DNA of 64,000 nt. Origin: Acrasis kona (lineage: Eukaryota; Heterolobosea; Eutetramitea; Acrasida; Acrasidae). The position numbers and the translations under genes are program-made. The stretch's first letter is position 1. Each line of letters starts with the position of its first letter. The stretch lies in assembly GCA_026419775.2 (NCBI GenBank), contig JAOPGA020000780.1, positions 1 to 64,000 on the forward strand. The letters run 5' to 3'. A model generated the notes under the pieces. It was not told the DNA's origin. It saw only the letters and a program-made list of their open reading frames with translations, and did no database searches. Of this stretch, positions 57,080 to 64,000 are shown piece by piece.

Positions 57080-58003
57080 TTACCTACTGCTTGTTGTAGC
57101 AAAACCTGAAGTCTCTCTGGTATCCGAATCATCATCATACGATGTGTGAGATGAATGATTAGTCCATGTGCTCTCTGTACGTGGTGCTGTGTGTCTACCT
57201 GCCATAAATCCTGCAGCACTACCAACCGCCGCTCCTGTCCAGAAACCAGGTCCACTATTTGTACTTGTTTCATGTTGAGTGTATGGTGTATATTTGTTTT
57301 GGTGTGAGTTTGATGCCATGTAGTCGGGATTGAACGGAGGAGCGCTTGCATTTGGGTACATGTTTGGATGTGAAGAGGAGGAGGAAGTTGATGTTGGACG
57401 GAATGTACTGTCGGTTGATGGACCGGCAATGCAACAACGGTAGATGAACACAACTAAAAGTACCAAAGCTATGATTGTAAACACAGACAGTGCTGATCCT
57501 TCTTCATTCTCGGCATATAATGGAGCTCTATCATACTTGTTGTTGCGACCTTTGCCGCTGTACTCTAATTCATACTCCAACCCACATGAGCCTTTCAAAA
57601 CCCATTCATCACCTGCGTATCGATAGCCCTCGCATTGTACGTTAAGCCTTCCAAAGGAGTATTTTTTGCTCATTTCTGCATCGCACTTCCAATTGACAGA
57701 TGTACCATCAGATCCCTTGTTGATACATTGGACGGTGGTTGGCGAGTATTGGCCTCTTGCGGAACCGCCAACACATTTTAACTGGGGCACAGCGGATGTA
57801 CGCTTGTGTGTGGTGTACTGATTCTTATTTAATGTTAAAACTGCGATCTTTGATATGTGAACTGCATCAGGTCCTGGAGCCCCTGGGTCTTGGTTCCGAT
57901 TATTTTTAAAAGGATCTGGTGCGAACCACTGTGCGTGGGCTAATGTATATAATGTTGATAATAATATTAGAGCCAATACCAATGTTGGTCGTTTTGATGT
58001 CAT
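57080..58003 (-). CDS. SARAF homolog (store-operated calcium entry regulator)
   Basis: Type I ER membrane protein of the SARAF/TMEM66 family, which in animals damps STIM/Orai calcium entry. A signal peptide (LVLALILLSTLYTLAHA) is followed by a luminal domain that tracks the animal protein closely: YTTHKRTSAVPQLKCVGGSA, VQCINKGSDGTSVNWKC, YKFG-like SFGRLNVQCEGY and VLKGSCGLEYELEYSG. Conserved cysteines are in place. One transmembrane helix (VFTIIALVLLVVFIYRCCI) leads to a Ser/Asn/Pro-rich tail with SGPGFWTGAAVGSAAGFMAG and the end motif SGFATTSSR. Length 307 aa. No STIM or Orai homolog is in the window. Confidence 0.92.
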   Translation of the reverse strand: MTSKRPTLVLALILLSTLYTLAHAQWFAPDPFKNNRNQDPGAPGPDAVHISKIAVLTLNKNQYTTHKRTSAVPQLKCVGGSARGQYSPTTVQCINKGSDGTSVNWKCDAEMSKKYSFGRLNVQCEGYRYAGDEWVLKGSCGLEYELEYSGKGRNNKYDRAPLYAENEEGSALSVFTIIALVLLVVFIYRCCIAGPSTDSTFRPTSTSSSSSHPNMYPNASAPPFNPDYMASNSHQNKYTPYTQHETSTNSGPGFWTGAAVGSAAGFMAGRHTAPRTESTWTNHSSHTSYDDDSDTRETSGFATTSSR

Positions 58004-58144
58004 GTTGTTTTATTGTTTGTACATCGGAACAAGGAAATGATCATTTATAGTCAACCAAAGACACGTATCTTACAAATTACAATCTTCAAATTGAACAATC
58101 GAAAAGGAAGTGACTGTCAATTATTGACATTTCAAACATCAAAA

Positions 58145-60400
58145 ATGTCAAAGTGGGCTGTCCTGCTCGCTCTGCTTCTGATTGTGGTGCTAGTCAGTGC
58201 CGGTGAGGATATCACTGCAGACCTTTCCCCTGAGGATGCTGAAGTTGTTAATGTAAGCAGTTTGAATGATAACGATTACGTAAAAAATTTAGAGTTCTGA
58301 TATGCCAAGTGATAAGGAATCAGATTTGTATGCTTTATGGTGTAGAAACGTTTTGAAAAAGAGTCCATTCACCGTGGGATCTAGAATTCTTTGTAAGTTT
58401 TTGAAACGGCAGTTCAAATAACAGTCATTCTTAGGTGAGGATAACTGTGAGCTTACTCATACATTTTAATTTTTGACACAAATAAGCACAAACATTCAAT
58501 GTAGGTTTAATGCTTGCAATATTTATCACGGTCACCGTTGAAATCTTTACTCATAAATTAGAGCACGTAAGTTTTCGGTTATTTTTTAAATATTCACAAG
58601 AGTAGGCAATAACAAACTACGTTACTAATGAAATTATATTTAAAGTGTACAAAGGTGAGTGTATTCGTTGATGCTTTAATTCATTCAAAAATAGAACTAA
58701 TGTTGATGGGTTTGATTTCCTTCAGCATCATCTTCTTTGAGGCGACTTCATTCTTTGATATTGTATTTTCTGTTTTCAGGTTTAAGACCACAGCAGAAAG
58801 TGGCACAGAACTCACTCATCGTCGTGTCAAAATCTTTGAGTTGGTTCACATTATCATTTTTGCATTGTCTATTTTTTTCCTTTTAGTAGTTTCATGCACG
58901 TATATAATGTTGAGTTTGACATGGAAGAGGTGGGAAAGATATGAAAAAGATGAAATGGACCAAAAGGGTGCCTTGCTTGAGCAGTGTCGCATTTTTGGAC
59001 TCAAGCACAAGGATGCGCCTTTATGGAGAAAAATCTTTGATGTTAGGTTGTGGTTCGGATATTTTAATTCCATTGACAAGATCAACTACATTAGCGCAAG
59101 AACAAGATTCATCAGAGTCAACAATCTTCGTCAAGTTTTCCCGTGAGTGTATACATTTCAACGAAGAAACTTACTTTTTAGATTCGCACTATACCTCAAG
59201 ACTAGAATCAGGCACTTGTTCGTACGTTTGATTGAAATTGACTTTAAAATATGGTTCTTCTTGTTCTTAGTCGGATTCGTTAATTACCTTCGCAATCAAG
59301 TAAGTAAAAAACATTTTTAATTTTATTAATCAATAAATTTACAGTTTGAAAAATTATATGACCCAAAGGCATTGACACTTGTGTACATGTTACTTTATGG
59401 GGTCGGCTCAATGTTGGCATGTGCTTTCATGTTCTTGTACACTCGCATTGCTTATGAGTTTTATGTAAAAAAGATTTCAATAAAAGCTCAAACCCGATCA
59501 GCTCTCAACCTCAAGTCAGATCATGTGGTTGATTTGACCAACAATTTAATTACTGATGAATTTACGTATACCGATCTAAAAACTGATTTGGACCATGCGG
59601 TTCCAGACGTTCCTATAGTTGAAAGTTATGATATTAATATTGGTAACTACATGTTGTTTAGAAGTGTTGATTTCCATTTCTTGTTCTTACAATTGTGTTT
59701 GTTGAGTCAATGTTTTTATTTTGCGGCTTATACCTCTCACTTTACGAATATGATTATAAATGAAAATGTTTTAAAAGTCTCTTTGACCATTAGATACATT
59801 GTATTTTTTATTGGCATGATCCCGCCGGCTTTGTCCTGTATTTGTTTCATTCCACTCATTGTGGGTCCATTTGCGATCTTGACCTCTGTTGATAACATGA
59901 GTTGTCATGAGTTGATTGTCTATTCACTTGAAAAGGAACATTACATAAAACAAAAGAGTTCACACGGACATTTGTCAGGACACAACCCACTAAGACAACA
60001 ATTAGAGGAAGAATATGAATCACACACCCATCAACCCCATATTCCACATCATTTAGAGTACTTCTCTTATTCTACCAACCGTGAAAGAGCAAGAGAAAGG
60101 GATTTGAAATCAATAATTAAAGAATTGGCAAGAAAAAAAGAACTGTTGGAGTCGATGATGAGGAACAAATCCTCCGATGAGGACGAAGTTAAGAACAGAA
60201 ATAGTCAATTTGAAGACTTCTACTACAGCAAAGATAAAGGAGCTAACCGCAGCTCTGAGGCACCTCAACAGACAACTGTGGAGGGAAGTGGACAAGAAAA
60301 GCCAAAATCTGCATTCGAAGCTCACTACACTCCAAGACAAACAAGTTTGTTAGGTGGAAACGCATCAAAAGATGACGCAGAGTATTACGCCTCATTCTAA
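58145..60400 (+). CDS. MLO-like seven-transmembrane protein
   Basis: Exons 58145-58252, 58293-58392, 58505-58566, 58606-58654, 58695-59142, 59182-59299 and 59345-60400 give about 646 aa. The first exon supplies a signal peptide (WAVLLALLLIVVLVSAG). Introns are 40, 112, 39, 40, 39 and 45 nt. Family signatures in order: SPFTVGSRIL plus a TM ending EIFTHKLEH, ELMLMGLISFSI, VHIIIFALSIFFLLVVSCTY then WKRWERYEKDE, YISARTRFI, FVRLIEIDFKIWFFLF, and a late TM pair (IRYIVFFIGMIPPALSCICF). The cytoplasmic tail is charged, with a helix (RERDLKSIIKELARKKELLE) where plant MLOs bind calmodulin. Plant MLOs are calcium-linked membrane proteins. The 112-nt intron could hide a 12-nt microexon (58435-58446). Confidence 0.8.
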
Positions 60401-60603
60401 TTAAATACTTTGTTCTTGTAAAGATCTTTTACACATTTTGTTCACACATTTGTACGATTTCCTCTTTTTTATTGGTTTAAAAAGGTATAATTATTCTATA
60501 AGAATTACGTAGTTTCCAAAACACCAGTGTGTTGTTGATGTTAAGATTGTTAAATATGGTCATTCTGTTGTGCTTTTACAATTTTCTACTAAAATTTTGA
60601 AAC

Positions 60604-61294
60604 ATGGGGCAGCAGTGCTGTGCATATATTCATAATCGTTCTTCGTACGACAACATGTGTTATTATTATTAATGATAAATAAGATTTGACATACAACTAT
60701 ATGACCATACGACAGAGTTTGGAAAGCTAAAGTTCTTGAACGAAGCAGTAATACCCCACAATGGAGAGCATCCATTACCTTTGTTTGAACCTGAACCTTC
60801 ACCAGATAACATTCCTTCAAATTCAGAATACTGGTACTCTGGAACATTTGTAAGTAGTTCAAATAATAAGATTCTAACAATTGAAGAGATACACTTTAAC
60901 AAACCCACGTGATACTCGCGCGTCACGTAGGTCATACGCTTTCGAAATTGTATGCAAACCACATTCAAAAACTGGTGCACATACAATTCTGAGGCTGACA
61001 CCACGATATGATAGTCACTTTAACCTTGATTTTCCATTTGTATTTGTAGAACCCATACCTTTAGAACACCCTAGTTCGCCAGTCAACGTGTTCGAGATTC
61101 AAGACATTCTTCAAGTAGCAGACAGCACAGAATCAATTGTTCTCGAGGGGGAACAAATGACAACGGACTCGGATACATTAACAGACAAGAGTGCTCAAGT
61201 ATTTGGTGTCGAGGCTACTGTGGACCATACAAAATCTGTAATAATTAACGAAAGAACTGTAAGTTTAGATGTTCTAGATCTAGACGACATGTAA
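60604..61294 (+). CDS. N-myristoylated/palmitoylated-type protein, unknown function (204 aa)
   Basis: Three exons, 60604-60644, 60684-60849 and 60887-61294, joined across 39- and 37-nt introns. The protein begins MGQQCC, a classical N-myristoylation signal (Gly2) with adjacent cysteines for palmitoylation, so it should be anchored on the inner face of a membrane. The middle (EFGKLKFLNEAVIPHNGEHP, EYWYSGTFRYTLTNPRDTRA) and SYAFEIVCKPHSKTGAHTIL then RLTPRYDSHF form a beta-rich stretch that I do not recognise. The end is acidic (VSLDVLDLDDM). The spliced reading removes all internal stops, which supports it. Convergent with the small membrane protein, 73 bp apart. Confidence 0.65.
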
Positions 61295-61367
61295 TAAATG
61301 ACTAATTTAAAAAATTTGTTTATTGTTATTTGAAAATTGCGTTCAATTGTAAAATTGTTAATTCAAG

Positions 61368-61733
61368 TTATACTGCGTGGTAGTCTTTTCTTGATCTTCC
61401 GCATAAGCTGGGCGAAGTTATACAACATAAGTTAATGAAAGGACTTACCAGTACAAAATGAATCCTAGAAGTGGGAAAAATAGCACCAACAATATCCAAA
61501 GTAATTTGTTAAGTATTGGCATACCGCTGTTGAGAATTTCGAAAATAGCAATAATGTCTAGAATCAATAAAATGAGTCCACCGACACCACCACCAATGGA
61601 ACCACCGAGAATGGCAACGTCACTAATTATGTCAAAGACTGTCAAATGAATATACTTACTAGCAGTATGATAACTGGACGCATGATAAAAGAACAACTGC
61701 AACCAAAAGAGAGATTTGTGTGAAGCCTGCCAT
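61368..61733 (-). CDS. Small membrane protein with PLDc_N-like end (95 aa)
   Basis: Exons 61733-61660, 61622-61449 and 61407-61368, joined across 37- and 41-nt introns, total 96 codons with the stop. A signal peptide-like start (LLVAVVLLSCVQLSYC) is followed by a glycine-rich hydrophobic helix (VAILGGSIGGGVGGLILLIL). The last part, LLWILLVLFFPLLGFILYCL then CGR, is the pattern of the PLDc_N membrane module (W-x-x-x-V-L-x-x-P-x-x-G-x-x-x-Y), here without any phospholipase domain. The function of such stand-alone modules is not known; they resemble small membrane subunits or stress peptides. Confidence 0.7.
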
Positions 61734-61907
61734 TGTTGTGTTTTAAAATAACTTGAAAACTAGCTTTAAATCTATAAAAGTACAAAATGTCCCTGTTTAC
61801 AATAAGACTTGAACGTTCATAATCGCCAACGACTCCTCCTCGGAAAAACTTGGATTGGAAAGAAGCTTGAAACTTGGCAGGAAAGAAGGACTTAGCTTCA
61901 CAATAAA

Positions 61908-62684
61908 TTATTTATTATACCGAACTACAATATGACTTATTCGCTCAAGTGTTGCTTTTGTCATAATATCAATATTCCAACCATCAAAGTCATCCATCAT
62001 CTTTGTAACCCTCTGGTAATCATAATCACGAATTTTTGCCTTGTTGTTATTAGATCTCCGCCTGTCTAAGCAAACCATTGCATACAAATCTGGTTGTATA
62101 CCATTCTTTGAGTACAAACCGTCTTCAAATGCATTAAGTGCAGTGAGGACTTGATTTGTAATATCAAGGAAATAAGACTCATCAACTAGTTCGTAACTAG
62201 TCGATAATAGTCTCTTACTTGCCTTCGTTATGCCTTTGAGTTCAAGTTGATGCATTATCATTGAGTACAACTTCTTTCCAGACTTTTCTTTGACTGAACT
62301 AACAATTTCTTCAACTGTTTTCTTCTCATATTGAGGTATGCCCAGTATTTCCCTCATCACTAAATCCAATGTCTCGTCTCCAACAGGTTTTTTGTTGAAA
62401 ACATATACCCGTGTAGACGAACCGTCCTTGATGAAAGTTGAAATCCTTTCAAGTATAACTAGATCACAAATACAAGAGTAAATCAATAAGGACACTTTCT
62501 TCTTGTAGTTCTTCAAACAGATGATTGCCATCCTTTGGTTCACGAACAGGCAATTAGACTTTGAAGCGCAATCATAATGGTGGAAATCAAATGCGCCTTC
62601 ATTGAGTGCTGTTGGAGATAGATGAACTGATAGTCTTTTACCCATCTTGCTTAGGGTGGATGATACACATGCGAGGTCTTCCAT
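61908..62684 (-). CDS. GOLPH3 (GPP34)-like protein (258 aa)
   Basis: The GOLPH3 family binds PI4P at the trans-Golgi and retains glycosyltransferases. The body follows the family: a helix (VSLLIYSCICDLVILERIST), a strand hairpin ending VYVFNKKPVGDETLDLVMRE, which corresponds to the P-T-G-D-x-x-L-D-E-A motif, the helix LYSMIMHQLELKGITKASKR for the 'Lys-Gly-(V/I)-L' turn, then DLYAMVCLDRR and a final helix ending LERISHIVVRY. The N-terminus lacks the usual L-x-E-E-L-x-L-L helix and instead has an unrelated segment. The family match is by pattern and is diverged; membrane-binding residues are not all clear. Confidence 0.65.
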   Translation of the reverse strand: MEDLACVSSTLSKMGKRLSVHLSPTALNEGAFDFHHYDCASKSNCLFVNQRMAIICLKNYKKKVSLLIYSCICDLVILERISTFIKDGSSTRVYVFNKKPVGDETLDLVMREILGIPQYEKKTVEEIVSSVKEKSGKKLYSMIMHQLELKGITKASKRLLSTSYELVDESYFLDITNQVLTALNAFEDGLYSKNGIQPDLYAMVCLDRRRSNNNKAKIRDYDYQRVTKMMDDFDGWNIDIMTKATLERISHIVVRYNK

Positions 62685-63012
62685 CGTTTTCTCCTGACTT
62701 GTACATAGACATGATGTCTGACACTATTGGAACTTACAGACACATATACTTTTAAGGTCATTTTGAATTTTCATAAAAAGGGTTTCATATTGAACGGGCA
62801 CCAAGTATGAGCATACGGAGACCATATTTAATAAGGTTCTCGTGTGCTCTCTTTGTTTAATCAAATGTTAAGTAACAGAAAGAAGAGGATGGTGTAAAAC
62901 CTAAAATGAAACTGGTGTGTTTGGACAGTGGACTGGTCGAAGTTTACGCGCTATCTTACAAAAAACAAATTTAGTCAAACTGACAAAAACTACTGATTAA
63001 CAGAAAAAGTAA
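62685..63012. other. Divergent promoter region
   Basis: Lies between the GOLPH3-like gene (minus) and a secreted-protein gene (plus). No other gene seen. A short uORF-like ATG at 62904 ends after 18 codons. Confidence 0.5.
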
Positions 63013-64000
63013 ATGAAGTTGTTCGCTCCATTTATTATTGGTGTTACACTGGTAACATTATCGTTGTGCAGTACAATATATCCCAATGAGCAGACAGCAA
63101 TATATTCTGCTCCTTCCGGATTTTACAGGCCATTTCCTTCGTATTTATACAGCAGCAGCATAAGGACGACAGTCGAGATTAGTTCAAATAATTTATTTTC
63201 GTTCAGCCTTATAACGGGATCTACATATAACGCCGATGCAGATGCATCCAAAGAAGGAATTATAATTAATTACGGTTCATTTATTGCTGCAGACAAGTTA
63301 TATTGTTGGGGCACAACTGCCGCAGACAGATCTAGACTACTCTTACTACAGTACGACGCCGGAAATCTCGGTCTCACGTTTAAAACAGCAATCACAGGAT
63401 CCGACCTACTTTCTGCATCAAACTATACACAGAGCACTTTATGTACAGTATTTGATTCTACAAACAACATTGCATACGTTAGTTATTTAAAACGTTATGT
63501 TTTATCAGTAAACACTCAAACCGGAGCGGTTCAATCAGTGTTTGACCTGACTACCACTCTAGACCCCACCCTATCGAGCCCACTAACTACAACGTGTGAC
63601 ATTGATGTTGGAGTCAAGACAGCATACTTTATGACAAGTAGTGGAACAACAAACAACCTTCTTGTTTTAGACATTTCAAACCCAAGTTCAATGTCGTCCA
63701 AGGGATACATCTCTGTTCCAGGAACCCAATTTGTAGCCGACACCAATTCTCACACTGCAATAGGATATAGTGAAAATCTAGCATACATGACAGACGGAGT
63801 CAAGTTATCAAAATTAAAAATTGCTTTGGCCAGTTCTTCGTCCGCAGTGTTCGTAGACAAAAGAGACGGAAGCATTTTCTTCTTCATTCCAGGTACGGTG
63901 GTTGGTCCCATCTCAAGTGCAAGTTTTTCGTCGGGAGGTAATGCGGCAGGAGTTAAGCTTCCAGAAGATGTTACATTCCCAGTTTATCATGATGTGGTGG
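63013..64000 (+). CDS. Secreted or surface protein, N-terminal part only (open at window end)
   Basis: The ATG at 63013 begins a frame that stays open through the last base (329 codons so far). A signal peptide (KLFAPFIIGVTLVTLSLCS) starts the protein. The mature part is Ser/Thr-rich and mostly short beta-strands separated by turns (LYVVN-like patterns such as YVSYLKRYVLSVNTQTGAVQ and AYFMTSSGTTNNLLVLDISN). Strand-rich stretches of about 40-50 residues ending in V-L-D/N suggest a beta-propeller, as in the NHL protein at 24094, but without the NHL consensus. It is probably another cell-surface propeller protein. No further domain can be read here. Confidence 0.75.
   Translation, partial: MKLFAPFIIGVTLVTLSLCSTIYPNEQTAIYSAPSGFYRPFPSYLYSSSIRTTVEISSNNLFSFSLITGSTYNADADASKEGIIINYGSFIAADKLYCWGTTAADRSRLLLLQYDAGNLGLTFKTAITGSDLLSASNYTQSTLCTVFDSTNNIAYVSYLKRYVLSVNTQTGAVQSVFDLTTTLDPTLSSPLTTTCDIDVGVKTAYFMTSSGTTNNLLVLDISNPSSMSSKGYISVPGTQFVADTNSHTAIGYSENLAYMTDGVKLSKLKIALASSSSAVFVDKRDGSIFFFIPGTVVGPISSASFSSGGNAAGVKLPEDVTFPVYHDVV

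Noticed and set aside
58145-58300. Separate 51-residue secreted peptide gene
   Set aside because: The 40-nt intron 58253-58292 joins this exon in phase to the MLO-like coding sequence, so it is that gene's signal-peptide exon.
1-64000. tRNA, rRNA or CRISPR features
   Set aside because: No cloverleaf with a GGTTCGA-type box outside coding regions, no ribosomal sequence and no regularly spaced repeats were seen by eye. A tRNA-scan program would be decisive.

Overview
This window looks like nuclear DNA of a unicellular eukaryote, most likely a free-living amoeba. A heterolobosean (Acrasis/Naegleria type) is my best guess and an amoebozoan the main alternative. The grounds are an AT-rich sequence, the standard genetic code with all three stops in use, closely packed genes, and tiny GT-AG introns (almost all 37-46 nt, mode 37). 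The gene set is clearly eukaryotic: importin alpha, neurofibromin, an ATAD2-type AAA/bromodomain protein, CWF19L2, SMPD4, SARAF, GOLPH3-like and MLO-like proteins. Secreted or membrane proteins with NHL propellers and Pro/Thr-rich stalks also fit amoebae. I saw no rRNA, tRNA, CRISPR array or bacterial operon.

Layout. 1-3.8 kb is repeat-rich: a decayed MULE-like DNA transposon with 38-bp-unit terminal repeats, a small secreted-protein gene, a pogo-like transposase fragment and a 338-bp foldback (MITE-like) element with 98-bp arms. 3.9-7.7 kb holds a secreted GH2 glycosidase with a malectin-like tail (frame broken once) facing a Golgi-type glycosyltransferase. 7.97-11.99 kb is a nearly intact hAT transposon inserted just upstream of a DASH-type cryptochrome gene (12.1-13.6 kb). 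That gene converges on the ATAD2-like gene (to 17.8 kb). 18-22 kb holds a SPRY-like protein, importin alpha and a galactose-binding-fold protein. 22-28.7 kb is accessory: a duplicated relic segment, quasi-palindromic repeats, transposase-like scraps and a large NHL/EGF cell-surface protein. 28.9-32.8 kb has a GATA+PHD zinc-finger regulator, a very lysine-rich secreted protein and a four-pass membrane protein. 32.9-41.3 kb is a full-length neurofibromin. 41.7-47.5 kb carries a multi-zinc-finger RNA-binding-type protein and SMPD4. 47.6-64 kb contains an SDR enzyme, a T4 Rnl1-type RNA ligase, a SARA-C (DUF3480) protein, CWF19L2, a helical repeat protein, a NADAR protein, SARAF, an MLO-like seven-pass protein, a MGQQCC-type lipid-anchored protein, a small PLDc_N-like membrane protein, a GOLPH3-like protein and the start of another secreted protein.

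The genes do not form an operon-like system. Shared themes are calcium and membrane signalling (SARAF, MLO-like, neurofibromin), Golgi and ER lipid or glycan handling (SMPD4, GOLPH3-like, glycosyltransferase) and nuclear functions (importin alpha, ATAD2-like, CWF19L2, GATA-PHD). About ten genes become complete only when the tiny introns are removed; their exon coordinates are given in the entries. Several gene pairs converge with only 6-74 bp between stop codons.
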